A stretch of DNA of 64,000 nucleotides from contig NZ_JAJKFQ010000005.1 in NCBI RefSeq assembly GCF_020966635.1, forward strand, positions 1,142,481-1,206,480. The letters run 5' to 3'. The translations under genes were made by a program, and so were the position numbers. Position 1 is the stretch's first letter; every line of letters starts with the position of its first letter. Below the pieces are notes generated by a model. It was not told where the DNA came from and searched no databases. It saw nothing but the letters and a program-made list of their open reading frames with translations. Shown here piece by piece: positions 1 through 15,000 of the stretch. Source of the DNA: Stieleria sp. JC731 (GTDB lineage: Bacteria; Planctomycetota; Planctomycetia; Pirellulales; Pirellulaceae).

Positions 1-2
1 TC

Positions 3-3000
3 CCTGCCGAAGAAACGCAATTAAGCAATGTGCGAATTTCGGATGGTTTCTCGACCGGATTGAATGTCTTCAGTGGAACACCAACGCTGCAGAATATCCA
101 CGTCGAAGATCAGTTCGGTGTTCCATACTATTTCGCTCTGGCAGCCGATCCACAAACCTCTGGATTAAGCGGCCGCGACAACTTGGGTGGCGATCGAATC
201 GTTATCCAAACCGGAACGCTGACGCAGGATCGGACTTGGGACTACGGTGACCTTCCGATTGACTTGACCGCTGGTGACTTGGTCGTCGGCTCTGATGGTG
301 AAGACAACCCGGCGACGTTGACAATTGCACCGGGAACCGTGGTCAAGGTTTGGCAGAGCTACTACATCTGGTCGTCTAGTGGAAACATCCAAGCGATCGG
401 AACCGACGATGATCCGATCGTCTTTACAGCCCGAACCGACGATTCGGTTGGTGGTGATTCCAATGGCGATGGACTAAGCACCAAGCCCTATCCAGGTTTT
501 TGGGAAGCCATCTACTTGGATGGTGCGAATAATCAATTCGAGCATGTTGACATTCGCTATGCGGGTGACACCAACGGTGACGGTGTTGGCTCGGGCGCGA
601 TCGGATCGCTAGAACTTCGTCATACCGGAACGGAATCAGAGGCACAGACGCAACTGAGTCATGTGACGGTGTCGCAAGGGTTTTCAACCGGAATCAATAT
701 CCGGTCGGGGGCACCGGTGCTGCTGGATGTCGATTCGAGCGACAACTACGGTGCGGCGTACTACCTTGAACTGGTTGCCAACCCGATGGTCAATGACTTA
801 ACGGGTGTGGGTAACATAGCAGGCGACCGAATCGCAATTCAAAGCGGCACCCTGCGTTCAGATCGATTCTGGGACTACGGTGATCTGCCGATCCATCTAG
901 TTGGCGGCAATTTGGAAATTGGTACCGATTCGGAATCCAATCCTGTCACTTTGGATATCGCTCCAGGCACCGTTGCTAAATTTGATCCCGCGTATTATCT
1001 GTACTCGAATCAAGGTGCCGTAGTTGCCGAAGGGACGCCAACGGAACCGATCGTCTTTACATCGATCCAGGATGATTCGGTTGGTGGTGACACCAACGGC
1101 AATGGGAATGTCACGCCGTACCCAGGGAATTGGGAAGGTGTCTATTTGCAGGGGCCCGGTAGTGTCCTGACCAACGTTCAAGTGCGATACGCGGGGGACA
1201 CCAATGGTGACGGCGTCGGTTCTGGTGCACGGCCTGCGGTCGAAGCCCGAACCGATGTAACACTGACGAATCTGGTGATCGAGTCATCCTTCGGAGGCGG
1301 GCTTGTAATCAACAACGGGGCAACGGTTACTTACAACGGAGGGCGAATAGATTCCGTTACATCTGCAAATGATGCGTCGGCCGGTATCGCGGTCAGTAGT
1401 GGCGAGCTGATCGCAACGGACCTGTTAGTTGTGGGCAATGGTGGCAACAACGATTCAGGTATCTACATCGCAAACGGTCAGAAGGCGACCGTGACCAATA
1501 GCGCGTTCATCAACAATTTCAGCGCTGTGGTTCATGCGGGATCCGATCGCGCGAATGCAAATTTCGAAGGCAATTGGTGGAACAGTCCGGGCGGTCCTTA
1601 CGATCCTTCGGCGGCAGACGGCTTTGTCAATAACAATCCCGCCGGTGAACCTGTCAGCGACCATGTGAACTATGACAACTTTTTAACGGCGCCTCCTGCG
1701 ATCCCGACTGGTCCTAGGATCATCGGCGCGACGCGATTGGATCCGACAGCCGAAGCGACACATCATCGGTACGAAGCGGAACAGAACGCGTTAGATTCAT
1801 CCGGTACTCAAAACGGCACACTGCTAGGCGATGCCAGCTATGGTCCTGGCCGAATCGGCGGATCTTCGTTTTTGCTTGATGGGGACGGAGACTATGTCAG
1901 CTTGAATGCTTGGGGACCGAGCGACGAATGGACATTGGCTGCATGGGTCAACGCGAACAGCGTTGACGCTGGCTCCTACCACACGATCCTCGGCGGCATT
2001 CACGAGGGACGTGACTGGGCGATCGGAATCTACGACGGGAATTTCGTCGCGCGGTACAAGAACGCTTCGCTGTTGGATAGCGGCATCGCGGTATCGACCG
2101 GGGTATGGACACACGTTGCGGCGACGCTCAACGGCAGCAACCTTTCGATCTATATCGATGGCGATCTAAAGAACACCATTGATATTGGAGCGGATTATGT
2201 TCCGACGGCTCGTGGAGTCCGCATCGGGAATTCGACTTACAACAACGGTGAATTCTTCAACGGAACCATCGATGAGGTCTCGATTGTCGAACGCGGGATC
2301 AGCGCGTCCGAAATTATCTCGCTTCGCGATTCAGGGACGATCGATCCGTTCATTGCTCGTGGCCGAGTGTTGGTGGAATTTGATCGTCCTATCGATCTAG
2401 CAAGCTTCACAGCCGAAGACGTGTCCGCTTCGGGACCGATTTCGATTTCGGCAATCGATGTGATTCCGAAAAGCGATCGATCCGCCATTGTCGTTTTCTC
2501 CAACGATTTCGATGCCGAAGGGACGTTCGATATCTCGATCGGACCGAACATCTCTGGCATTTCAGATGTGTTGATGGATCAGGATCAGGACGCGATCGCT
2601 GGCGAGTCTGTCGATGATGTGTTCACAACTTCGCTTGGTGTCGATCGCACGGGACCAAAAGTTGTTTCGCAGACGCCAACGGGAACGACGACTTCGGTTC
2701 TAACATCCATCGAAATCACTTTTGATGAACCGATCGACCCGAACACGCTAGCGCCCGAATCGGCTCGCTTGTATTCGCCGTCGATGGTGGCAGAAAGGGA
2801 TGCGCATGATCCCAATGACATTCAACCTGGGTTTAGCGTCAAAGCAGTCAAGGCGAAGTCGTCCTTCAGCAACCTTGCTGGTGCTGAGGCTGTTTTGCAA
2901 GACGCCAACGATGCGACTACGCAGCGACAAGGCGTTATCGATTTCGGAACGAGTGCCGGAAACTTTCCTAACGACAATCCGACGCCGTTCGATGGTGACT

Positions 3001-6000
3001 ACTTTGTCCATGAAGCGATCGCGACAGTCACAATCCCGACGGCTGGAAGTTGGACCTTCGCTGTAGGTAGCGATGATGGATATCGCTTAGAAATCGGCAG
3101 CTTCGAAATGGAGTTCACCGGCGGACGCGCTTTCACGACGGACTTGGCCGTTTTTGATTTTCCCGCCGCTGGTCAATATCAATTGCGATTTGTCTTTTTT
3201 GAACTCACTGGAGGCCATGGCTTTGAATTGTCAGCCGCCCCTGGGATCAAAGCCGCCTTTGATACCGATTTTCAGTTGGTTGGCGATACGGACAATGGTG
3301 GGCTTGCAGCTGAGTCGGTGCTTCACGAACCGAGCCGATTTATTCCGGTCCAAGCCATCGTTCCCGTCGATTCGGAGAACAAGCGATTTCGGGTTTCTTT
3401 TGCGCCACAGCAATTCGATGGCGAGTATGAAATTGAACTCGCGCCGGTCGCTACCGACGCCCACGGCAATCTCCACGATCAAGACGGTGATGGTGTCGGT
3501 GGTGAACTGATTGACGACGTTTATCGTCACCGAGTGACCGTCGACCGTGATCCGCTGCGAGTCGTTTCGCAGTCACCAACGGGAACGATCAACGGCGCGT
3601 TGACCCAATTCGATGTCACGTTTAACTCGGCGATCGACCCAAATAGCTTCGCAACCACCGACGCGCGAGTCTCCGGCCCCGGCGGATTGGTGACCGTGAC
3701 TGACATTGTTCAAATCAGCGCGACAACGTTTCGTGTTGTGGTGGAACGCACGACCGAAGACGGTGTCTATCAGTTTCTGATCGGTCCAGACATCACTGAT
3801 CTTGCCGGCATTCGAATGGACAGTGATGGGGATGCCATCGCCGGTGAATTGGAAGACCGCTATGTAGGCAGTCTTGAAATCGCCGGAGGCGGACCTTTCG
3901 TGACCGCCTTCTCGCCGATGAATACGGTCGGTCCAGGTATATCCAAGGCTCAAGTTACCTTTAGCGAGCCGATTCGCTTAAGCAGCTTTACATCGGCGGA
4001 TCTGGTTTTCACTGGTCCCAATGGGCCGATCAGCATCACTTCGATCGATGCGGTCGGAAGCCGAACATATGAAATCAGCTTTGTCAACCAGTCTACAGAT
4101 GGGCAATACAACATCCAAATCGGTCCAAATGTCAATGATTTCGGCGGTCTGGCGATGGATCAAGACCGTGATGGTCTGGTCGGTGAACCCAACGAAGATG
4201 TCTATCGAGATAGCTTTTTCATCGATGCGATTGGCCCCAAGCTGGTCAGCTACGTCCCCGATTTTGTCAATCGTCCCTACGACTACGTTGACTTCACGTT
4301 TGATGAAGCGATTAACCCCGCTTCGTTCACACCACAAGACATCACGCTCGTCGGTCCAAACGGTGCGATAGCGATCAATCAGATTGTCGCGATGTCACTA
4401 CAGGAGTTTCGTGTTTCGTTTCCGAAGCAATCCACGATTGGTGAATACACCTTTGTACTTGGGCCACAGATTACCGACACGGTTGGCAACTTGATGGATC
4501 AAGACGGCGATGGTCTTGGAGCCGAGCCGGTGGATGACCAGGCAACTGGGACAATCCGTTTGGACGCACCCGACCTCGTTATCGCGAATCCATCGATTCC
4601 ATCGTCGGCGTTCAATGGCGAGATGATTTCGGTCAGTTACACGGTGAAAAACGAAGGGGCCTCTTCCGCACTGAATCCCTGGTCTGACCGGTTGGTACTG
4701 TCGGTCAACGATGTTTATGGGGACAGTGATGACACGGTGATTCGGACTCAAAATCGCAACGTCGACCTGGAAGTCGGTGCGTCCTACGTCGCGACAATCG
4801 AATTCGAAACACCGTTCATCGATGCCGGCGACTACACGTTATTTATAGCAGTCGATCGCTCGGATCAGGTCTTCGAAGAAGATGAATCGAACAACCTGCT
4901 CCAACGCAGTTTTACGATCCAAGAGGCCGCACCTCCGGCTGACTTGATTGTCGACGCCATCAGTATTCCGGCGATCGGTTATCGCGGATCAACCATCGAT
5001 GTCACTTGGCGTGTGCGAAACGATGGATCGGCAACCACCGCCGTCGACTCTTGGGTTGATCGCGTGTACCTAAGTAGCGATCAAGTCGAAGGCGGCGACA
5101 TCTTTCTGGGGAGCTTTACCCACACGGGAGCATTGGACGCCGGAGCCTCGTACACCACGACTCGTGCGGCAACGATCCCAAATTCGGTGGCTCTTTCAGA
5201 CTGGTACGTCATCGTGAAGACCGATGCGACCAATGTTGTTTATGAGCCGACGGTGGAAAACAACAATGCGAGCGCGAGTTCGACGACGGTTGATGTTCAG
5301 CTCGCACCGCTTCCTGATTTGGCGATCGAAAATCTGGCTGTTGAGGCTGGGTCCACACCGACGAGCGGAGAACTGCTGGTCGTCCAATGGGACGAGGCGA
5401 ACAAAGGTGATACGTTTGCTTCCTTGCCGTGGATCGACCGAGTCTATCTATCGTCGGACCAGAGCGTTTCCGCTGACGACATCGTTCTTGGTGAAGTCAC
5501 TGCGCTGGCTGCACTTTCGGACGGCTCAGCCGTTGCTCGGGAACTTTCGGCGCGTCTGCCTGACGGCATTTCGGGCACTTGGAATTTGATCGTTGTCCCG
5601 GATGCGAATGACCAGGTCAGTGAAGGTGATGGCGAGCTGATCGGAACCAGTGCCATTGAAATCGACGTCGTCAGTTATCCGTATGCTGACCTAACCGTTT
5701 CCGACGTGGTGGCACCTGAGTTGGTGATCGGTGATCCGGTCGATCTGACAGTCAGCTGGACGGTTTCCAACGTCGGGAGTGGTCCTGGACGCCAAACGGC
5801 TTGGACCGATCGAGTTTTCCTATCGAACGATGATACCTTCGGTGATGCCGACGATATTCTGATTGGCGAGTTCGAACATGTTGGCGCCGTTCCAGTCGGG
5901 CAGTCGTATTCGCAAACCGAAATTATCCCTTTGGCGGCACGGACCACAGGTCGGTATACGCTGTATGTCCAAACCGATGCCAAGGATGTGGTTTTTGAAC

Positions 6001-9000
6001 TGGCTGGTGACGCGTCAAACGTCGCGTCGCCCACAAACCCAGTCGATGTGGCAACGGCGCCGTTCAGCGATCTGTTCGTTGCCAGCGTTGATCTTGGTCA
6101 GGGACAAAACCCAACATCAGGTCAGCCTATCGAAGTGACGTGGACGGTCGGCAACCGAGGTATCGCGACAACAAATCGCGATACCTGGACTGATTACGTC
6201 TACGTTTCGAATTCCAGCGACGGAAGCGGCTTGCGACTGTTGGGCAGCAGCACACATGGTGGCGCCCTTGCGGTCGACGGTTCCTATACACGAACCGAGT
6301 CATTCAATCTGCCCCGAGATCTGGATGGCAACTACTACATCTATGTTCGGACCGGTGGACCTTACGAGTTCCTCTATGGCGGTTATGACGCGTTCGGTGG
6401 AAATCAAGGCCGAAGCGATGCGTTCGATGTGGCCTATGTTCCGCCAACGGCAAACCTCGTGATTGAGAATGGTTTGGTCACCATTCCCAATTCACCAAGC
6501 GGGTTCCTGGACGGTTCGCAGATCGAAGTTTCTTGGACGGTCAAGAACGATGCGCTCGATGGGAATGGTGCAACTGAAGGTGGCTGGACCGACCGGGTTT
6601 ATCTCCAATCGAAAAGCGAATCTTCCCAACGCTATCTGCTGGGAACGTTCGACCACGGTGAATCGCTCGGTGCGGGTTTATCGATTGACCGAACTGAGTT
6701 GGTGACATTGCCCCGTGCGACAGGACTTTTCGAAGTCGAAGTCATCACCGACTATCGCAACCAAGTGTTCGAAGCCGATGAGACTGACAACGTTGGAAAG
6801 TCGGGTGACCTGCTGCTGAACTATCGTCCGCGTGCTGATCTACAAGTTACCGTTGATAGCCAATACACATCTTCGATCACCGCTGGGACATCAATCGATG
6901 TGCAGTTTACGGTTCGAAATTCAGGAACCGCCGACACGCCTTCAGGCGGAAGCCGATGGACCGACCGCATTTGGCTGTCGTCTTCATCTAGCAGCACATC
7001 GGGGGCAATCCTGTTGGGTGAACGCCAAAACGGTTCGGCATTGGCATTTGCCGGTTCGCCGAACGGCGGCTCGACAGAGTACACAACCTCCGCTTCGTTT
7101 TTGATCCCACGCGCCTTGTCTGGCAATTGGTTTGTGCTCGTCGAAACGGATGCGCGAAATAACGTTGACGAATATCCCAACGACGGGAATAACCGCGCCG
7201 CTGCCGCTATCGCGATCGATGCCAATCCTGTACCGCCACCGGACTTGGTTGCCGACTTCATCAGCGGCCCCGCCGATAGTTTCGACGATAGCTCGTTCAC
7301 GGTTCGATACAAAGTGACCAACCGTGGTGTGGGAGTGACGGATCCCGGCGCATGGACTGACCAAATTTGGTTGACGCTCGGGAAAGATGGCCCCAAGCCT
7401 GGTCGCGGTGATCGCCAGATCGGAACCTTCAGGCACGGCGGTGTTTTGGATGTGGGCGAATCGTATGAGGCGGAGACCACAGTCAAGATTCCCAAAGGGC
7501 TCACAGGACAATATTTCCTGACGGTCTACGCCGATGGCTATCGCAGCGTCTATGAAGTTGCCTTTGCCGAAAACAGCAACCCAGATGCACCGAACGACTT
7601 GGAAGGCAACAACTATGCCAGCACCCCAGTCAACATCTTGCTAACGCCTCCGTCGGATTTGCGAGTCCGCGAAGTCGACGTGTTGACCGATGGGGCGATC
7701 CTTGGTGGCCAAAAAGTTTCACTCACCTGGACGGTGGACAATATCGGCCCCGTCGCGACAGACCGATCGACTTGGGCAGACGCGATTTACTTGTCCGACG
7801 ACGCAGTGCTGGATTCAGGAGACCAGTTGGTCTTCGCGCTTCCGCATTCGGGGCGTTTGCAACCCGGCGAAGAGTATTCGCAAGAAGCCGAGTTCACACT
7901 CCCACCGTCGGCCCAGGGGCAGCATTTTCTCGTCAAAACCAACGTCGATCCACGGATCGCGTTGACCGAAGAAGAAAAGTTTCTCGCCGAAGTCGCTGCT
8001 GTTCTCAAACGTGTTGAAGCGGCAACTGGGAAACCACTTGGTGAGACTGAGATCGGTGACCTGAAGCAGTTTTCTCGTTCGGAGCTGCTGTCGATTCTGG
8101 CAGGACCGACGAACACCCTGGTCGAAGTCTACGAGGGGCCATTCACTGAAAATAACGTCGGTGCAGACGCGGCTTCGGTGAGCGATAGCGTTTCCGATCT
8201 GACCGTTCAGTCCGTTGCCGCATCACCGAACAGCCTGTCCGGTGAGCCCATCAATGTGAACTGGACGGTTCGCAATACGGGCAACTTCGCAACTTACGCC
8301 GAAACTAGAAGTCTTTCTCAGTACGTGTTCTTGTCGCAAGATCCCGTCTTTGACCATACCCGAGCCAGCCTCGTCGCCACTAAAACGCATGTCTTGGACG
8401 GACCGTTGGACGTGGGCGAGACCTACAACGATAGCGTCATCATTCATTCGCCACCGGGTAGCAGTGGCCGATGGTACGCGCATGTGTTCGTCAATATTAC
8501 TGTCCGACGCGGTGTTCCGAATCTCAGCTCATTTTCGCGAAGCGATTTCCCAGGTTGGCCCGGGTATTTCGAATCACGAATTTGGGAGAGCGGACAAAAG
8601 CAGAACAACCAGGGCAGTTCAGACGCGATCGAAATTCAATATGCCGAACCGAACTTGGTGATTTCGGATCTATTCGCGTTGCCGACGGACCCGAGTAGCG
8701 GATCACTGATGGACGTTTCGTTTACCGTTACCAACAGCGGAACGCGAACGACACGTCAAAGCCAATGGTCCGATCGCGTTTACTTGTCAACCGACACGTC
8801 CGCCGATGCCTACGACATTTCACTTGGGCAGTTTTTGCGAGACGAAGAACTTGCCGTCGGCGAAAGTTACGACGTTGAACTTCAAGTCCGCTTGCCGAAC
8901 AACATCGGCGGGACGTTTTATGTGATCGCGGAGACCGACGCGGTCTTTCGTCCACAAACGTATTACCGTCCGCTTCCCTATCCGATCGCTGAAGGCGCCA

Positions 9001-12000
9001 CGCGATTGCGAGGCGTCGCTGACGTCGTTGAAGAATTCAATGACGAAGGTGACAATCAAGCGATCGCGGCTCTCGATGTTCAGTTCGTCGAAGCACCTGA
9101 ACTGGTCGTCGATAGCGTCGACTTCGTTAGCCAGAGCGATCCACCCGTCAACGTGATCGAAGTCGGCAACGATATTCACTTTACATACACGCTCAGCAAC
9201 GATGGCGGAGCGATACCGGAAAGTCAGGTTCCGTTTTACGATCGGATCTACTTGTCACGTGATCGCTTGCTTGACCCGTCTAGTGACCACTTCATTAAAG
9301 AGATTCGCCATAACGAAGTGTTGGCAGCCGGTGAAACGTTGACGATCACTTCGTCGGCCCGCATGCCACGTGGAATTACGGGGGACTATTTCATCATCGT
9401 CGAAACCGACGTTGCACGTTCGGCACGACCGGATGGCGAAGTGATCGAGACCGATGAAGACAACAACATCACAATGACCACGGGGGCGATCCTAATCGTT
9501 CAGCCGCCGCCTTCCGATTTACAAGTCATCAGCATCGCGGCACCGCTGTCCGCATCGGTCGGCGATATTGCCACGGTATCTTGGACGGTCGAAAATCGCG
9601 GCGATGAAAAAGCCAAGGCGCGTATTGCGGATGCCGTTTATCTATCTGCTGACAATGTTTGGGATATCGGGGATCAGTTGCTCGGTCGCGTCGATTCCGT
9701 CGGCGTTCGTACGGTCAATCCCGGCGAAAGTTACACCTCGACGCTTGACTTCGAAGTCCCCGCGGTGCTTCCGGACGACTATCGAATCATCGTTCGTACT
9801 GACATCTTCGATGACGTCGTCGAAGGCGTAAACAATCGTAACAACAACCTGACGTCCGCAGATCAAGTCGCTGTTTCCGTTCCTGTTTTGCGGATGGACA
9901 TTCCGCTGGACGAGCAGCTTGCGCAAGGTGTCAGTCGCCTATTCCAGCTGGATACGAGTCCTGGGCAAACGATTCAAATCGACTTGGATAGTCTCGGCGA
10001 TATCGGGTCACATGAGCTGTATGCAGCGTACGAGCGGTTGCCTTCGCCGTTTGACTTTGATGCCGCCTACGAAGGCTACCTGACTCCTGATCAAACTTTG
10101 GTCATTCCAGAGACGCTCGGTGGCCGGTATTTCGTACTGGCTCGCGCCGGGGTTCGTATCGATACCGAAGATGGCGAGTACGATCCTCGACTTCGGTCGG
10201 AATACGATGTTCGATTGAATGCGACACGAATACCGTTTGGAATTACGGATGTATCACCAGACAGCGGTGGGGATGATCGCTTCGTCACCGTGACGATCAA
10301 TGGTGCCGAGTTTCCTGAACAGGCTGCGGTACGTCTAATCCGTCCGACGCTTGCCGAATTTGCTCCGGTCAGCGTCAACCGGATCAATGCAACCAAGATC
10401 GTTGCTGTATTTGACCTGCGAGATGCGCCGACGGGCCTTTACGACGTTCAAGTTTTACATCCCGACGGGCGTGTCGCGATTGATCCGTATCGCTTCCAAA
10501 TCGAATCGTCAGATCCGTTGGAATCAAATATTGGTGTCGGTGGACCGAGTCAAATCGATCTTGGTGCGTCCGGTGCGTACGGCTTTGCGATTGAAAATCT
10601 TTCAAACATCGATACGCCGTACACCGTGTTTGAATTCGCGTTTCCAAATGTCGAAAACAAACGCCCCGATTTAATTCCCGGAGCTGCGATTACGTTGCAA
10701 GCCGGTTTGCGTGGCGACACGGCGACGATCAATCCGTTGTTCGATTCGATCAGCACCTTTGATACCTCGACCATTCAACCGGAGCTTAATCTTGATGGGG
10801 TGTTGACTGCACGCGGGGTCGCGATCGACTTGCCTAATCAAGGTGTCACCGAAATCGGTTCTGTCGTCAGTATTTACCCGGGCCTGCGCGAAAAGTTGGA
10901 ATCGGATCCGGGCTTCTTGAAAGAACTCAGCCCCTTCGAACTGGATGACTTGGCGTTTGACTTCTATGTCGCGGCGGCGTCAACACCGATGACCTCGGCT
11001 GAGTACATCGAATATCAGCGAGATCAGGCCGATGCCATTCGAACTGAGATTCTGTCGGCCGATATCGAAACGATCCTTACCGAACAGGCTAACAATCCCG
11101 ATTCGGTTAGTAACAACAGCACTGACGCATTCAAAATCGAAGCTCTTTCGGCGCTGCAATCATTTGCTTCGGACGCGGACGCGTTTTTCAGTTTGTATCT
11201 TCAGGCCTTGATCGATCAAGGTTTGCTGCGACCAGAGGATACGCCACCAGTTGCCGACGCCAAATCCGATAACGTCAACGGATTCTTCTCAATCATCGGC
11301 GGACTTTTGGGTAGCGAAACGGGAGAGGGAATCATCTCCGAAGCGGGAACCAATCTTCCTGCTGCTGCCGACAATTTGACTTGGCTGGTCGAACTGCTTC
11401 GGGTCTTCCACGGGCATACGCCGGAGGTGACTTCCGGTGGCAACAACGTTCCCTTGTTTGAGGAATACGACCTCGGATTGTCAAATCCGACTTCCTTTGC
11501 CACGTTCGAATTGCGCGCCGGTCCACCGCCGTTGGTGGAGTCTGGTGAAATCGCAGATCAAATCGCATTCAATCTCGACGGACTCGGCGAGACGACCGGT
11601 AATGGTGCCGAGCTGAGTGGCCCCAGCGGATTCGGGATCGATAACTATGTGCCGATCGAAACCCCTTTGCCCTATACGGCGAAGGTCACTTACGACAGCG
11701 ATGCCGTTGATGCGGCGAGACAGATCCGTGTGCTAATTCCTTTGGACGAAACGCTGGATGAACGCAGTTTCCAGCTTGCTGATATTCAGTTGGGTGACGA
11801 ATCGATTCAGCTTCCCGCCGGTCGGCCCAACTTTGTCGGCGAATTCGATCTGACGGAGACAAAAGGCTACGTGCTGCAGGTCACCGCAGGGGTTGATGCG
11901 AATACACGTGTTGCATCGTACTTGCTACGCGCCGTTGATGGTCGAGATGGTCTTCCACCGGTTGATCCGGCCATCGGACTATTACAGCCAGGGCAGACAC

Positions 12001-15000
12001 TGACCGTTGGTTTCTGGGCATCTGCCAATAACGTGCAGGCCGCGGGATCCCAAACCCCGATCGCGACGGGTGACTTAATTGAGATGACGGCGCGGTCAAT
12101 TATTGACGATGCCGCTCCAATTGACAGTGCGACGATCACAGCGACGATCGATGCGTTTGCACCTACCAGTACGGTAAGTGTATTGCCACTCGGTGGCGAT
12201 CGCTACGAAGTCCAATGGTCCGCCGAAGACGACGCCGGTGGTAGCGGAGTCGCAATCTATTCGTTGTTGGTTTCTCTCGATGGAGGAAACCGATATCGCA
12301 GCGTGCTCTATCGAACCGAAGAGACTTCGTTTACCTATGAAGCGTCCGCCGGACAGACGCCTCTGTTTCTGGTCCGTTCGATTGACAACGCCGGGAACGT
12401 CGAGGCGGTTGCTGACGGAATTCGCGTTCCGCGTCTGGTGCCCGAAATCAATCTGGGTTCGGCTCCCTCGGTAACCGTTGTCCGTGAAGTCAAAGTGCCG
12501 GTCGCGACTGCGCAATCAGACTCGGTTGCAGATCGCTTGTTCGATGAAGTCGCATTCGGTATTCCGTCAACGACCAGCGCGTCGAAGCCGAGCCGATTTA
12601 GTCGAATCATCCGGCCGCTTGCTGCGGAACGTTTCTTGACCATCCCCGGAACCAGCGGAGCCGACATTGGCGCCCTGGCAATGGCAGTTGGGCCGGACGG
12701 ATCAATCTTTCTATCTGGCGGTGCGGGACGGAACGAGTTGTATAAAGTCGCTTCGACGATCGATCCCAACGGGTCGATGCGAAGACTTGCGGCGTTGCCG
12801 AATTCCCAGCCGATCTATGACCTCGCGTTTGACGCATCCGGGCAACTTTGGGCATCGACCGGTGGGGAAGGTTTGATTCAATTGGATCCCACGACCGGAG
12901 CCATCCTTGACCGAATTGGTGCCGGTGTCGCTCTCGGTCTCGCTGCTGTCCCCGGTGCCGCAGAAATCTACGTGTCAACCACATCGGGGATAAGTCGACT
13001 TGATACGGCGACACGAAAACTGATTCCTTTCAGCGATATCCGTGTCGATTCGATCGCAGTCGCGGCAGATGGAACGCTTTACGGAACTGCTTGGCCCAAA
13101 GGTGGGCAGGTGCTGCGATTTGATTTCCGTGGTCGCGCAGAAACCGTTGTCGAAATCGACGGACGTGCCGAGTCACTGGCAGTCGGACCTGAAAACTCGC
13201 TCTTCGCCGGGGCGTTGATTGTCGGTCATGAAAAGGACGGCAAAATATCGGTCATCGATCCGTTGTCGCTTCGTCAAACCGTGATCGCAAGCGGCGGTGT
13301 CGGACGCGTTGAGGGAATTCAACCGATCGAAGGTGGACGATTCTTGGCGACGCAGGGAGATCAAGTTGACTTGTTCTACACAGTCGCGGCACCTCGTGTG
13401 ATCGAAACGCGTATCAAGGAAGGCGGCAATCAAGCTGAATTGGTCTTTGATGTCGGACTATTGCAATCGTCCAGCGATCCTGCTGCAGGCAACAACCGTG
13501 CGAACTATGCGCTGCGGAATATCGATACCGGTGAAACGGTCAACATCGGTGCGGTTTCATACGATTCACAAACGCGTCGTTCCAGCCTATTGTTCGAAAC
13601 ACTCGCTCCCGCCGAATATGAATTGACCGTCGCATCACAGGTCGAAAGCGAGCAGGGGATCCCGATCGGTGGCGATGGATTTACGACGACCTTCAGGGTT
13701 TTTGAAGATGTCTCGATCTCGACGTCCGTGACCTATTCAAACACGCGGCTGAATCGAGCCGAGGGCACATTGCTATTCGATGTTGTTGTGAACAACACGG
13801 CACAATTCGATATCGCTGGACCGATCAATGTCATGTTCGAAGGCCTTGGCGACAGTTCCGTTGTGTTCTTCGGCAATAACGGAGCACCCGCGGATGCCAA
13901 TGGGTTCCAGATACTTGGTGAAGGCACCGTGCTGCAGGCCAACACTTCGTCAGCACCGCAAACGATCACGATTGCTAACCCTAATTTGTTGGACCTGGCG
14001 TTCAATCCGCGAATTCTAGCGACTCTACCACCCAATCAATTGCCCCAATTCAGTACGTCGCCTGGCCAGCTTGCATCGGTCAATGCTGCCTATGGTTACG
14101 ATGCGAGCGCAACGGATCCTGACGGTGTAGCGATCTCCTATGTATTGGCAGATGCGCCAGCGGGCGCACGGGTCAATGCCAGTACCGGCGAAGTGACATG
14201 GACACCGGGACGCGAGACCGCTCCGCAAGCAGACTTTGAACTCCGTGCATACGATTCCCGTGGCGCCTACAAACGACAAACTTGGACCGTCGATGTTAGC
14301 GGTGCCAATCGAGCGCCGATCGTGGCACCGATTCAGAATGTCTTCGCGACCGAAGGCGACTTTGTCGAGGTTCCGATCAGTGCCGTTGACCCTGATGGTG
14401 ATTCACTAATCTATTTTGCCGATCACTTGCCGCCTGGGGCTGTCTTCGATTGGTTTAGTCAAAAGCTACGTTGGCTTCCCGGTGGAGACGCCGCCGGGGT
14501 CTATGAAGACGCAACGCTGATCGCAAGTGACGGGTTTGTCGAATCGAGTGTTTCGTTCGATATCGTTATCGCCGCAAACAATGTTGCGCCAACTTTGCAA
14601 CCCATTCCGACTCGTCAAATCAACGAAGGCGACGAATTGGTGATTCGTTTGGCGGGCGAAGACGAAGATGGTGATTCGCTAAAATACTCGTCGCCAAATT
14701 TGCCGCCAGGATCATACTTGGATCCCAATACAGGGATCTTTGAATGGACGCCCGGGTTTGATCAGCACGGTGTTTACGATTTGCGATTCTATGTCGACGA
14801 TGGCAACGTACGGACGGTGGGCGAAACGCAAGTTACCGTCAACAACATCAACGGTCAGGTACGTTTCGCAACCATCGATCCGACCGAAATTTTCGAAGGT
14901 CAGACCTTCAGCCTTCGTGTCGCCGCGTTCGATCCCGAGTTCCCTGTCGCACCGACAAGTCCGACGACGACAAGCGAAGATTTCTATGTCGATTTCGAAA

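Noticed and set aside
30..32. GTG at 30 as the start of the giant gene
   Set aside because: Upstream codons continue the same repeat as at 639-690, so it is internal.
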